NCBI GenBank assembly: GCA_024734495.1
Contig: JALMQS010000085.1
Span: 12,500,048 to 12,564,047 of the forward strand
Reading direction: 5' to 3'
DNA: 64,000 nucleotides
Origin: Forficula auricularia
Lineage: Eukaryota; Arthropoda; Insecta; Dermaptera; Forficulidae
Numbering within the stretch: position 1 is the first letter of the stretch; each line of letters starts with the position of its first letter. The translations under genes were made by a program, and so were the position numbers. The notes beneath the pieces were generated by a model that did not search any database, was not told the origin of the DNA, and saw nothing but the letters and a program-made list of their open reading frames with translations. Shown in pieces: positions 21,830 through 33,860 of this stretch.

Positions 21830-22841
21830 TACCTACCTTGGTTTTTTTTTAATTATTTAATTTTACTTATTTATTAGGTGAAGTTTTCAATAAGCATTTA
21901 AATTTTTATAAAAGTGAACTAACAATTTTTAGCTATTGTAAAAATGTTCAAGTTTTGTTTTTTATGTGAAAGCGTTTGTTAATTTCTATCTAGATATTTA
22001 TGTGGAAATAAATTGGAATATTCGGCGGTGGTGGCTGGCCGCTATTTGTCAGCCAAGAAGTGTAATTTATCAAGGATTCACGAGGGCAACATCCGGGGGT
22101 TGTGGTCCCCGGGGGATAATTACCCTTCCATAACTTAACCTCTAGTGATTTTCTTATATAAATATATGTGCATACATTATAAGATTAACCGTTAGTAGGA
22201 ATATTAAATTCTGTTTAATTACATCCATCTAAGATATTACGTATATAATTATTAATTATCAAACAAAAAATATATTTGGGTACATATTAGCTCAGTAGTT
22301 ATATATAAATAAGCTATATATTATATTAGTACTGTACCTAAACTTTCTTTGTTTATTCCGATTTCATTAGTAGCATCATTTTAGACAGAATATCTATTTT
22401 ATACAATATTTTATTTTATTTATTTATTTTTTTATAAAAAAATTCATTGGTAAAATTTTCATTTGGCCATATTGTTTCAAATTCATTTTGGAATTATTGC
22501 GTAAATACCAAAAATTTTCAGAATTATATACTGTAAAAAAATTAATAGATACGTTTATGTGTGAATATTTTGAAAAGATAGAAAAGAGATAAAAACTCAA
22601 AAATTAAACCATTTATGATTTCATTTTAAGATATATCACGATTTCTTCTGAACTACTAGATCTAATAATTTTAAATTTAATGTGGTTTTAAGATATAAAT
22701 TCTCTCTAATAAAGTTTTTTTACTTTATCCAATGCAAAGCATGGGTAAAGTATTGTAATCGCTCTCGGGGCAAGCGTGGCTTCAAAGGGTCCTCAGGTAA
22801 AGACTACGGAACCCATGGACTCAATTAAAGTCACAAATTGT

Positions 22842-22947
22842 ATTAATTAAATTAATCTTAAGAAATTCAAAGAGAAATTCAAAGATGTTTTTATAAAGCG
22901 AAATTTTTGAATTTCTCTTTGAATTTCTTAAGATTAATTTAATTAAT
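22842..22947. repeat. Perfect 42-bp-arm palindrome
   Basis: Arms 22842-22883 and 22906-22947 are exact reverse complements (ATTAATTAAATTAATCTTAA...), with a 22-bp loop. It could fold as a strong hairpin. No target duplication was identified. Confidence 0.85.
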
Positions 22948-23176
22948 TTGATAATTTTCTATATTTGTATAAATATACTAGAAAACCAAATTTACTTATA
23001 ATTTGTTAAAAATTCCGTTGAGTGGATTTGCTCGCGAGTTTACTCCGCGGAATTCTAAATTAATTCACAAATTGTAGTATTAAATTAGGCTGAATTTTAG
23101 CACGTGACGGTTTTGCCAAAAATTACATGGGGTCTCGTCGAGAGGCCAAAAAGTGCGATTTTTTCATTTAGTGCGT

Positions 23177-23201
23177 GCGGATGTATGTATGTATGTATGT
23201 A
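23177..23201. repeat. (TATG)n microsatellite
   Basis: About six tetranucleotide units GTATGTATGTATG. Confidence 0.8.
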
Positions 23202-23649
23202 TGTTATCGTTTTTTTGGCCCACGATTTTTTCCACACCGTTACACCAATTGAAATGAAATTGAAAACCTACCATTAGTTTAACAAAATGAAACGCTGATT
23301 AGTTTTTGGTACATATCGGTCCACAAACATTAGTACTTTATTAGTTACTTTTTTAGTTTTTTCTAAATATCTTGAAAATGACTTAACCAATTTTGATGAA
23401 ATTTAATATCCTAATTAAGTACCTTGGGGACCACAAAAAAGGTTTAATAAAGTTTTTAGTAAAATTATATTTTAAAGTACTTTACTCTAGAGTAAGAGAG
23501 TACATTTTTTAATTTTTTAAATTCTTTAAAATTTATTCATTTGAAAGTTTTAATATAGCTCATTTAGCCTTGCTTAAGTAAGAATGGATAGGCTTCTCTC
23601 TGTGAAATGCTAAAAATTTGGGAGGAATTTTTATAAGTAACCATAGCAA

Positions 23650-24250
23650 CTGCGTTGTTTTCTTATCCGTTACCTTTGCTGAAGACATAGAGAAATCGAT
23701 TTTAAACCAAAAATAGCGATTTATTCTCATCTAGTAGTTGAGGAATAATCATTCTATATTGGATTTTTGACGTTTCGGTTTTTATTAGTAACCATTGCTG
23801 AAGACATAGAGAAAGCGATTTTAAACTAAAAATAGCAATTGATTCTCATCTAGTACTTGAGGAATAATCACTCAACCTTGAGTTGTTTGCCATAAAAGAA
23901 TTTAGTCTTTTTGATTTTAAGTCGATTCTTCCACATTTTCAGTAGAGGTTTCCATTAATAGTCAAAACATCAAAAATGGAATGCAATAAGATTATTCCTC
24001 TAGTATTAGATAAGAATCGATCGTTATTTTTGATTTTAAGTCGATTCCTCCATGTCTTCAGCAATGGTTACCAATAATAATCGAAACGTCAAAAACCTAA
24101 TGTAGAATTGTTATTTCTCAAGTATTAGATGAGAATCGATGGCTATTTTTGATTTTAAGTCGATTCATCCATGTCTTCAGCAATGGTTACAATAATAACC
24201 GAAATGTCAAAAATCCAATTTAGAATGGTTATTCCTCGACTATTAAATGA
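23650..24250. repeat. Head-to-head tandem array, ~115-bp unit
   Basis: Two units in one orientation (about 23670-23880; each has TGCTGAAGACATAGAGAAA then GATTCTCATCTAGTA) are followed by about three inverted units (23900-24250; each has CATGTCTTCAGCAATGG, ATCGAAACGTC, TTTTGATTTTAAGTCGATTC). Similarity among units is high but imperfect. The GAAACG here is not placed correctly relative to CTGAAGA for a hammerhead. Confidence 0.75.
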
Positions 24251-24769
24251 GAATTATTTTTGAATTAATGTCAATATGAACTACAAATTGCAAGTTATAT
24301 CTGATTAATAATAAAGGAACAAACATATTAATATTTCCAATGAATTTGGATAAAGTTTAGCAACGATCCGTTGCAGTTTATTTTAATTATAAACGAGTGA
24401 AACCTAAAAACTTATAAAATCACGTTTTCATTCTGTTTCAACACGATTTTCCGTTATAAAAATAAATTTCATAGAAACTTTCTGGTTTCTATCCCTAGTA
24501 GTTGCAGAAAAATTATGATAGGTATATACTAATGTATTAGAAAGACATAACATACCTCAATCTGTTTGGTATCGCAGCCAAGGTGATAAGCATCTCTATA
24601 GCACAGTTTCCTTTATTATAATTTATTGAGAATTTAGAGTAGATCAGTTGAGGAAGGTTCGCCTTGTGGTTTGCCAGTATGTCCGTATCGAAATAAATAG
24701 ATTTTCGAAATATGTTTTTTATATATTAAAAATATAAAATTTTTGTCTTAAATTTATATAAAGTTTATG

Positions 24770-25010
24770 TTTTCTATATATTCTTAAAATAAAATTATTT
24801 TTATGTCTCTCTAGTATAAATTTTTTTATGTTTTTACTTTGTTTCAAAGATATATTCTGAATGTGATATAAATTTTATATGTTTTAAATATGTTTTTAAA
24901 ATAAAATTACTTTTGTATCTCTCTAGTATAAATTTTTTAATGTTTTTAAATATGTTTCAAAGATATATTCTGAATGTGATATAAATTTTATATGTTTGTA
25001 GATATAAAAA
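24770..25010. repeat. Tandem duplication, ~120-bp unit
   Basis: TCTCTCTAGTATAAATTTTT, TTTCAAAGATATATTCTGAA and TGTGATATAAATTTTATATG each occur twice, 110-120 bp apart. Confidence 0.75.
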
Positions 25011-25019
25011 ATAAATATA

Positions 25020-25440
25020 TGTATTTAATTTGGCTGAGGGGTCCCAAAATAAAAAAAATGATAAAAAGATTTTTTATGAAATTTGATTCACAGAACAACA
25101 CATAGCCTATATTTTTTCTGGTAGGGTCCAATTTGGCTGAGAGGGGTCCCCAAATAAAAAAATGATGAAAATGATTTTCTATAAAATTTGATTCACAGAA
25201 CAAAACATATTAGGCTATATTTTTTTTGGTGTGGTCCAATTTGGCTGAGAGGGGTCCCAAAATAAAAAAATAATAAAAAATGATTTTTGATGAAATTTGA
25301 AACACAGCACAACAGACATACATATAGATTATATATTTTTTCTTGTGGGGTCCAAATTTGTATACAGATCGAACGCATCGTTGAATAACATATAGGAAAT
25401 GTATTTTTTGGTGGGGACCAATCTGGAAGAGAGCATTGAA
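25020..25440. repeat. Tandem array, ~110-bp unit, about 3.5 copies
   Basis: Each unit contains AATTTGGCTGAGAGGGGTCC, AAAATAAAAAAATGATAAAA and AAATTTGATTCACAGAACAA. Overlapping minus-strand frames of 71-124 codons across it arise from the repeat and carry no known domain. Confidence 0.75.
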
Positions 25441-26530
25441 AAAAATAAATACAACCATAGGCCCCGTCAGGCGGGTGCATGGGGTGCACTTGCACACCCC
25501 TGTCATGAAAGAAAATACACAGAAAAAGATTAAGAATTTTTTTTTTCAAGTCACTGTTAATTGACATAACGTAAATGTAAATGTATATACCTACCTATAA
25601 TTACAAGGATGCATTATTATAAAATATATTTTATTAGTTAATAGTGTAGGCATGCTAGTAGATGATATTTACTTATGTAGTATTTCAGGAGATAATGTCG
25701 AGTTTTTTTGCTCATTTGTCACATATGTGGAATGTGCATACCTTCTGTCTTTAGCTCTTAGGTTGTTCAATAAGTCTACATTCTACAGTGTTCTGTTAAG
25801 TTGTATATATTACTACTGTTTCTAAACTTATGGGAATTCCAACAATGTTTTTGTCCTATTTGTTCCAGGTATTTACTAATAGAATTTTAAAATAAATTCT
25901 TGTTTGTGTTAATGAATCAAATAAATTAAATATTTTTTTAAATTTTCAAATGACAAACGGAGAATTTCTCCAGAGAGTTTTTAATTTTCTATTAAACGCT
26001 TTGGGTTTGTTTTTATAAAAAATATAGTTAATTAAAATATAGATATGGAGCCCGGAGCTGTTATTTTTGAAAAAAATTCCATCTATTTTTCAAAAATAAA
26101 ACGCTCACAATTTTGTATTAGAAATATATTAGTTCATTTTTTACTAGTAGATTTATTTTTAATCCGTACGCCTAGGATGTAGTCAACTGCCTGCCGGCTA
26201 GGCAGCCTTAGTATTGAATTCATGCAAAAATCATACTATTCCCTAATTATCCTTAAGATTTTCTGAAACAAGTTAAAAATCATTTCCAACCATGCTTTCC
26301 CTCGTCTGTGTCTGTGTATGTGTGTCTGGATTCCAATAATTTAAGAATCTTATTCCAAAATGCATGTGTTTTCAATAACTGACTTGATTTTTGGCGACTT
26401 TTATGGTTCGAAAATCTAGAAAATATCATTTTTTGAGTATTTTATTTAGATTTTAAAGCAGTGTCATAATATAAACATAAATTAAAAATGTATATTTACT
26501 TTTTTTTATTATTTATAAGATTTATTTTAA
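25441..26530. other. No recognised gene
   Basis: AT-rich. A short hairpin GGGGTGCACTTGCACACCCC lies near 25480-25500 in a GC-rich patch (GGCCCCGTCAGGCGGGTGC). Nothing else is supported. Confidence 0.4.
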
Positions 26531-26690
26531 ATTTCTGAAAAAATTTTTGTCTTTAAAATCTTTAAACGTCTCTATCTCCGTAAATAATGGTCTGAGAACC
26601 TTAAAACAATCGAATTTAAAAAGTTTTTTAAAAATTTCTGAAAATTTTTTGTCTTTAAAATCTTTAAACGTTCTATCTCTGTAAATAATG
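26531..26690. repeat. Direct duplication, ~100 bp apart
   Basis: ATTTCTGAAAAAATTTTTGT, CTTTAAAATCTTTAAACGT and CTATCTCYGTAAATAATGG occur at 26531-26590 and again at 26632-26690. Confidence 0.7.
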
Positions 26691-26699
26691 GCCTTGGAA

Positions 26700-26935
26700 A
26701 TTTTATGCTTTTATTGTGCGAGTGAGCGATTCTTTCACTAAAATTTGATCGAGGAAAATGGCTATAAAGGTAAGTGATAGAATCATTTCTCTTTCTTTAG
26801 AGCTAATGGATTTCAAGGATGCCATTTACAAGTTCAGACCTGTTCGGATTATTAGAGATTAATTTCCTAATTTCGATTATTCAAGGAATGGCCATTTGCC
26901 CTTTGCACTTGCACCAAATCGATACTCGTTATATA
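26700..26935 (+). repeat. Interspersed repeat R3, copy 2
   Basis: It contains GAGTGAGCGATTCTTTCACT, TTCAGACCTGTTCGG and CAAGGAATGGCCATTTGCCC, shared with 41208-41388 and, inverted, with 20108-20330. Confidence 0.55.
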
Positions 26936-26943
26936 TATATATA

Positions 26944-27100
26944 CTAGCTGTACCCGGCGTGCCTCCGGCACGCACTGTCCCAGCTAGGCCCTCCGAGCGA
27001 GGTTGCCCTGGCGGGCGGCGTCTCGGAATGAAAGTATGAGGTGTCCAAAATTGATTACCTTTTATGTAAATTGTTTTTTTTTTTTTTTTTTTTATATATA
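26944..27100 (-). mobile_element. Helitron 3'-end fragment
   Basis: On the minus strand it ends GCCGGAGGCACGCC then GGGTACAGCTAG, i.e. a stem-loop followed by CTAG between A and T, the Helitron 3' signature. The interior has GC-rich blocks shared with 1677-1745. No 5' TC end is evident before the next Helitron at 27104. A poly-T/(TA)n run fills 27068-27103. Confidence 0.6.
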
Positions 27101-27103
27101 TAT

Positions 27104-28786
27104 AGCTGACCCGGCCACGCGTTGCTGTGGCTAAAGTTTTTGTTATATTACATTATAGTAAACAATCTAAGAGGAACGATAAGAGAACATCAGTCACGGA
27201 GTCCACTATGCTTTTTCACACAGATAGTATTTGTAAAAAAATATGGTGATCTCCTTATTTGACTTTCTACTACTATAACCCTTTAGTACAATGAAATTAT
27301 TTACGAACAAAGACGAAAATGTTGATGTTGGTATACAAATTCACTGGATTGAGATTTGAAGGGGAAGTACGTTGAACACAATTAATTAAAATGTTCTTAC
27401 ACTTGATATTAAGCAGAAATCAATACAAAATAAAAATTTATCAGATTTATTATTTCCATTTAATTTTATAACAAATAAGTATATTACAGTATAATACAGT
27501 AAATAACATGTGACGCTTAAACTCATAAATGAGGTAGGCAAGGCAGACAGTCTTAAACTTTTAAACATTGATATCTATTTTTTGAATTATAAATACTTTC
27601 AATTTCAATTTAATTTAACACCAATCGGTGCACAATGTTTTTGGTTAACCTGTCTTTAGCTAACACAAATAGATTCGACGGTTTCCCAACACGTGAACAC
27701 GCAACATATAGTTGCCCATGAGAAAAACATGTATTTTCCAAATCTAAACCACAAATGGACATTGTTTGACCTTGAGATTTATTTATAGACATGGCGAAAG
27801 CTAAACGAATTGGAAACTGTAGCCTTTTGAAGGGTATGGTAGAATCTGATGGTATCATCGGAATACGTGGCAGCAGGACCATTTTTCCTTTAAACTTCCC
27901 AGCCAAAATGGTTGCTTCAAGAATGTTTCCGGTGATCTTTTTGATGACCAAACGCGTACCGTTACATAATTGAGGTGGATTCAAATTACGGAGGAGAATA
28001 ATAGGGGAACCAATCTTTAATCGAAGATTATGTGGTGGCATTCCAGGGATATCTAATGAATTTAAAAATTCAATCGGAAAATTTATACTTTCATTTTCAT
28101 CAACAACAGTATCGATTGATTTAAAAGACATCAGATCGCCTGGTAACAACTGTTGTATCTGGAAGTTAATTTCGTCAACATCAACGTTTTTGGCTGCCAA
28201 AATCGCCCGTTGACTGAGCCATTCATGATTCAAATAATTATTAAATTATAAAGTTTTGATCAATGAAGCACAAATAAGTAAAAAACAGGTTTAATTTAAC
28301 TGTATTATCTTCATTATAATATGAATGCAATTTACACTTCAGTCTAAGTAACACGTGGCCGGCTATGCTAACACCAAAAATTTAAAAAGTGGAAATAATT
28401 GAATTATACGGTATTTCGTTCACTACAAAATAAATTTAATTAATTTTATAGCGTCAACAACACGTGGTAATTATGCTGTTAAAATGTAGCTTATATGACA
28501 CGTTCGTAGATTTACCATAGCAGCGCCATCTATTGATTACTTACTCAACCCAGTCGAAAGGTATCGACATCTGTTAGAATCATTTGGAGTCAAATGACTG
28601 TCAAATAATAACAGACAAATAATTAGCAATAAATTAAAATTGCGACTATAATTTGAGATTTAAACTATCCTATTTCTCAAGTTGGATCGAACTGCACATG
28701 GTGTGCGAATTTTATTATAATCGGTTCAGTGGTTTAGGAGTCCATTGAGAACATACATTGTGACACGAGATTTATATATATTAAGA
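27104..28786 (-). mobile_element. Internally deleted Helitron carrying a helicase C-terminus
   Basis: On the minus strand the 5' end is TCTTAATATATATAAATCTC, with CGTGTCACAATGTATG and GGACTCCTAAACCACTGAAC just inside, typical of arthropod Helitron 5' ends. The 3' end has the hairpin GCCAC-AGCAACGC-GTGGC followed by CGGGTCAGCTAT (close to CTRR). The element is about 1.7 kb against more than 5 kb for autonomous ones, and keeps only the end of the Rep/helicase gene. Confidence 0.8.
27610..28233 (-). pseudogene. Helitron Rep/helicase, C-terminal 207 residues (PIF1-like)
   Basis: This is the tail of the Helitron replication protein, a rolling-circle nuclease fused to a PIF1-family DNA helicase that mobilises the transposon. 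Visible: NHEWLSQRAILAAKN near the start, LRLKIGSPIILLRNL near residue 90, the helicase motif V region LAFAMSINKSQGQT near 145-165, and motif VI LYVACSRVG near 176-184. It ends TKNIVHRLVLN then stop. The N-terminal Rep domain and helicase motifs I-III (Walker A and B) are absent. Upstream sequence has in-frame stops, so the Met is the first in a deletion remnant, not a true start. The frame is uninterrupted, implying a fairly young copy. No activity is expected alone. Identity is confident; functionality is not. Confidence 0.9.
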
Positions 28787-28790
28787 CAAG

Positions 28791-28796
<6 letters not shown>

Positions 28797-28829
<33 letters not shown>

Positions 28830-28830
28830 T
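28797..28830. repeat. (GA)n microsatellite
   Basis: About 15 AG units with one AAAG interruption, immediately outside the Helitron 5' end. Confidence 0.9.
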
Positions 28831-30783
28831 AATGCAATATGAAAATGTTAAAAATGAATTACCTGCTGCGATTCTAACTCGCGAGCAAACCGAGTTTTTG
28901 AAAACGTTTTCACTTTTCCTCTATTTATTTATTTATTTATTTTTAAGGCACACTAACATCATTTATATACAGCCTTTGAAACAATGAATGCATAACAAAA
29001 TGTTCTGATATTTAAGAGAGTTACAGATATATACAGTATTCACTTATAGTAAATATCTATCATCTCAATTTTACTACAGACAATAACAACATTCATTCAT
29101 TACGGCTTCAGGTTGTATCTCCAATAGCACATTAACCTCCTGTCTCTGCGTTGAAAACCTCCTCTTAAACTTACGACTTTTTATTTTTTCTAGCTTCTTG
29201 AGTTAGTCCCGAATTGTTTTCGTGCCAATCTTAGACAGTTTGAAGGAACTATTGCTCTATTTCCGTCTGTTTCTTTATTTTTACTTTACTCTACAGCGTA
29301 TGGTCAAGTATTGAATTCTCTATTGCTATGTGTCACGACACACAGTAGGGAGCTATTTTGTTTCCCCTAACATATTCAAGTTTGTTTAGGCATTCTTAAA
29401 GAATTTTCAAGCTGATATATAAGTTCAATACTTTAGTGGAGACCAAAACAGTAGCCAGAAATTTTTTGGGGGGAGTTAGTTAATTTTCACAGAGGTTAGT
29501 TACCTACTGATGGGTTTGAGGAGTATGGATATACTCCTAGGAGTAGAAAACATAATTTTTATTTTTTTTGTAAATTAGGTATATCTTTTGTCTCATAGGT
29601 GGGGAACCTGAGGCCCCTTAAGTTTCTTGTGGCCTTTAAAAAAGTATCTTGTATTTTTATAGGTATATCAACTTTAAGCGGCCTCCTTTATTATTGCCTA
29701 ATTTAATTATGGCATTCAATGGTAAAAATGTTTCCCATCTATAGTTCGTCTCAATTACAATTATTTATTTATGTTTATTAATTTATAAAAATCACTATTT
29801 GATTGACTTAGAAAGGGCGGCAAATTGGAGACCGCTCCGGGCGGTAAAAGTTATAGGTACGCCATTGATTGAAATTGTATTTTCAATTGTATTTGAATTA
29901 TTGAATTTGTATTGTCCTAAGCTAATAAACCTATAAAGATAACAATGGAAACGATATTATTAGTTTAATATTAACCTAAACCCTCAAAAACGTATAAATA
30001 AATATTGGTCATCAAATGAGTATAATAATTTGGCCACCCACTGTATGAGAGGTTTTTTAAAGCAGAGACAGGCAGCGTGATATTTTTAAATTTTTATTTA
30101 TCACTTGAAATAATTTTAAGAATTTAAAATTCGTACTAAGAATTCGAACATTACTTTGGTAAAATATATTTGCTTGTTTGTTAAGGTCATGAGATTTTCT
30201 AATCCCTGAGCTTATCTTGTCTTGTTGTGCGGCTATCGACCCACCTCTAAAAGTTAATTTCAATGTATTTTTCTTTTATAATTTTTGTTTATGCTCCTTT
30301 TTCTGGACCATCTGTCTTAGTAGTTTCCTTGTTTTAAAGATAATGGACTTTGTATGTTTTGCCATATTCCCTTTCCATGGAATTGAATTAAGTTGTCTGA
30401 AACATGTTCTTGTTTGACAAAGTCTTCTACTTACATATGTTCTCTGCTATACTTGTGCTCTTTGAAATGATAGAATATAATAATAGATAAACTCACCCTG
30501 AGTGTGACAAATGTTTTGCATGGATAAAAAAAAAGCTTTTTTGTTCCTGTTTTATTATAGCTCAGTGGTTTTTTAACTTATTTAACCCTACAGCTTTCTC
30601 GACCTCCTGGTCATTATCCGCGGCTCCCAAATAAATTAATTTGGGGGGAGAACAGTTCCATGTAAATTAAAAATATCTTTTTTTCTACTTGAAATGTTCT
30701 GGGTAAAATATAATAGAATCTATCGTCGGTATTTTTATATTTTCTCATTTTGAAACGAAAAACCAAAACAAACATATATAAAA
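28831..30783. other. No recognised gene
   Basis: AT-rich with a (TTTA)n run near 28921-28943. Fragments such as GGTGGGGAACCTGAGGCCCC (29600) and AGGTACGCCATTG (29858) look like single hAT-type ends, but no element can be bounded. Short frames around 30057-30417 have no motif. Confidence 0.4.
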
Positions 30784-31575
30784 CTAGCTGTACCCGGCGT
30801 GTTATATTATTTATATTTATTTATTATTGTGAATAAAATTGAAAAATTAAATTGGTTTTAAATTGATGATACTAAAGTTATTTTGGCTAAAATTCTGTTT
30901 CTAAATTCATGAAGAGGAATCAGAAAGATGGATGATCCTCCCCCCCCCCAATTTTGGTTTTTATATAGCAATATAATATAAATAATATATAAAATGATTT
31001 AAGCTAAAATCCTAAATTCTAAATTAAAGAAAAGAGATAAGCAAAAGTCGAATAAATGATACACTTTCCAGATGTTTTTTATTCACTAATATGTACCTCT
31101 ATTATTATATTTAATTTATAAAAAAAACTTTGAATTTTGAATTCTAATAAAAATAGAGTGATAAGTAAAAGTCCAATGATTCACCTAATACATAGCTATT
31201 TTATCCCAGTATAAGCGCCTAAAAGAAAATAAAAAAATAAAGAACATTTTATTAATAAAAACTTTATTTTTCAAGATAATTATTGATCATTTTACAACCC
31301 ATCTACCCTTTTCCGAAAGAATAGGTTTGAAAAGGTCTTAAAAAAAACCCTTCTTTTTGTTCTCTCTCCTATTCTTATTATTACAAAAATCTATTCACTC
31401 ATATTTATTTATTGTTGTGAATAAAATTGAAAAATTAAATTGATTTTAAATTGATGATACTAAATCAGTGCGGTCCGCGAAAGTGAAAAAATAATGTGTA
31501 CAAAATTTCATCTCAATCAGACAAATGGTGTCTGAGTCCATTAAGGTCAAATGGACAAGACCAACAAACATTCAA

Positions 31576-31615
<40 letters not shown>

Positions 31616-31617
31616 GA
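30784..31617 (-). mobile_element. Non-autonomous Helitron
   Basis: On the minus strand it starts TCTATTATATATATATA, followed by AATTTGAATGTTTGTTGG and TGGACTCAGACACCATTTG (Helitron leader-like). It ends ACACGCCGGGTACAGCTAG between A and T. It contains an internal direct repeat, GTGAATAAAATTGAAAAATT and following, at about 30815-30880 and 31400-31464. Coding sequence is absent. A (TA)n run of about 36 bp lies at 31578-31613. Confidence 0.7.
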
Positions 31618-32452
31618 TAAATAAAAACAATCATAATACGTTTCGATTCTCCCTTTATCCATGAAAACAATTGGAAAAAATATACTTGTTTTAAGAAAGA
31701 ATAATAAAGGAACTATATTTTTAATTTTTTTCATTGATTTTATTTGGATAATTAATAAACGTTTTATGATTGTCCTTAAAAATAACTATAGTTATTTAAT
31801 ACAAATTTATTTCAAAGAAGTATATATAATTTATTATTTTCCCCTTTTGAAACTCTTGAACATATAGTATATTGAGAGATTTCAAAAAGTTTCTTTCATG
31901 ACGTCACTTGTAAATCGGACTTATATTCGTATTTCAATTTTTTAATCAATTATTAAATTTATATGGTTCCGGGTTTCTTGAGGTGTAGCATACTAGCTCA
32001 AGTTCAGCGCACAGTGTTTAAATTAATCGACTATAATCTAGCCCCAACACTTCATTTTACTTAACACGCAATTATATATAGGCCTAAGTAACATTTAACA
32101 TGAAAATCTAAATTCATCCTGGCCAAATGAATAAAATGTCGGATGCCATTAAAAAAGCACTTTAGTTTTCTATGTTTAATCAGCTATTTAATAATATTAA
32201 AATTGACCAATTTAAAATTTTTATACATACCTATACATAGAAATTCTTTAATGGTTGTTTTAACGATAAAATACTTTTAGTATGCATTATATTGTCATTT
32301 TTTTATTTCTATTTTTCTAACACAATAAAAAACTTAACTCAAATAGTACTTAATGGAAAAAATATCAGTTAAAAAAAATTAAATATATCAATAATATTTT
32401 TAATATATATTTGAAACGAATTTTATGCAAAGAAAAAGATATAAGTATATGG
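31618..32452. other. AT-rich tract, no recognised gene
   Basis: Short overlapping frames only, and no repeat boundary could be drawn. Confidence 0.4.
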
Positions 32453-32479
32453 TATATATATATATATATATATATATAT

Positions 32480-33350
32480 CAGTGGCGTGCGGTCCATGGA
32501 TGCTATGAGTGCGGCGCATCCCTAAAATTACAAACATTTATTGTATTTTCAAAATTTAAGGAGGATATTTAAATTTTCAAATTGCAATCCGTTATTTCAA
32601 ATATTTCTATAAAAAACATTGAAAAGTATATTGGTTCTCGAAATTAAATAAAATTGTTGTATAGTTTCCAGGGGCAATTGAAATTAATGATTTTTTTTGA
32701 AAACGGTACGGATAGAAGATTTGAAGTCCTTGCCTGGTATATATATCTCCAGTTCAAGCATGTCAAAAACAAGTCCAGACCAGTTTTAGTCGAATAAAAA
32801 TTGTTCTCACCGAGGAACTATTAAAATAGAATTGATACAAAAAAAGGAATGAATAAAGATAATTCGAGAATTTTTGGCTAATCCATTTCTAAGGCTCTCA
32901 AGAAGAAGAAATGATACAAAAAAGGAATGAATAAAGATAATTCGAGAATTTTTGGACTAATCCATTTCTAAGACTCTCAATAATATAAGATCAGAAATAA
33001 CTAAGAGTGCTATAGACAAGTCATAGCTTGCTTATAGCAATAGAATAAGGAGAAATTTAAGATTTTCTTATAGGATCATTGTGGAAGATTGTCGATATCC
33101 ATCTCAGGGACTGAGGAGTTTAAATCACAAGATTTAATTTCTGATTCCTACCCTCACTCACAATATCCGTTTGAGGCGAAGATCCTAAAATGTATTTTTT
33201 AAAAATCTAATGTTAAATTTGAAAAATAACGAAAATGATACCGAATTGGAAAAATTTGCAAAAAAATCGAAGATTAAAATAAAATTTCAAAATATGAAGG
33301 GTGCTATTTTGGACAGCATCCCCTAGTTGAAAAGTCACCAACCGCCACTG
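32480..33350 (+). mobile_element. hAT-like non-autonomous transposon (CAGTGGCG family), most complete copy
   Basis: 871 bp from CAGTGGCGTGCGGTCC to its inverted end GGTTGGTGACTT...CGCCACTG (outermost CAGTGGCG on both sides). It sits inside a (TA)n run, so a duplication ATATATAT is compatible but uninformative. It contains a short internal direct repeat of AAAAAGGAATGAATAAAGAT at about 32838-32860 and 32918-32940. There is no transposase. Confidence 0.7.
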
Positions 33351-33518
33351 ATATATATATATACCTATAAGAAGCCCCTTGACGGAATAATCATAAGATA
33401 GACTCTGGTAAATTAAAGATTAAAAAAAAAGTTGAATTCAATAAAGAGCTCTACTGGGCATCTGCATGGTTTCAGTAAACTCGAGGGAGTGGATGGTGGC
33501 GCCACGGTGCTTAGTTGA

Positions 33519-33860
33519 CGAACCACTGATATAGAGATAAAGACGACAATATTTTATTTCCTATCGAAAAAAAAACATCTCGAAGATGTTGTTTTAAATT
33601 TAATCCGTTCTCATTCAATTGGTGGTACTGATTTCCTACTATTCTCCTTTATTTTCCTCATCTCATCATCGATTGATCAGAGTGAGTCGCATGGGGAATC
33701 AGACAAAAAAACGATGCCCTTAAGGCTTTTTAATCTCATAACCCGAGAAAACATAGAGAGAAAAGAGGAAGACGTGCATTTCATATTAAATCGGACAGTA
33801 GATACGACTTTGCTGAAAGCTCGGGTCTCAACGGGGGACAACAGATTCACTTTGGAATAG
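33519..33860 (+). other. Open frame of 113 codons, possible exon
   Basis: Open between an in-frame TGA at 33516 and a TAG at 33858. The first ATG is at 33714 (48 residues, MPLRLFNLITREN...). Upstream residues include the hydrophobic run FLLFSFIFLISSS followed by a polar stretch rich in S, E and D, which resembles a signal-peptide boundary but lacks an upstream Met. The opposite strand also has a 73-codon frame (33677-33898). No family was recognised. Chance cannot be excluded, though base composition here is less AT-rich than the flanks. Confidence 0.2.

Larger units (their letters stand above)
21830..23640. other. No recognised gene; palindrome and TATG repeat inside
   Basis: AT-rich sequence with a moderately GC-rich patch at 22025-22130. 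It contains the palindrome 22842-22947 and a (TATG)n run at about 23177-23201. No motif-bearing frame was seen. Confidence 0.4.

Noticed and set aside
24050..24200. CTGAAGA and GAAACG in the 115-bp tandem units as hammerheads.
   Set aside because: The two motifs lie on opposite strands, so the order required for the fold is absent.
25193..25567. 124-codon minus-strand frame and its overlapping neighbours as genes.
   Set aside because: They span a ~110-bp tandem array; the recurring residues follow from the DNA repeat and no domain is present.
29600..29870. A hAT element between GGTGGGGAACCTGAGGCCCC and AGGTACGCCATTG.
   Set aside because: The two ends are not inverted copies of each other and no duplication is seen; probably unrelated decayed ends.
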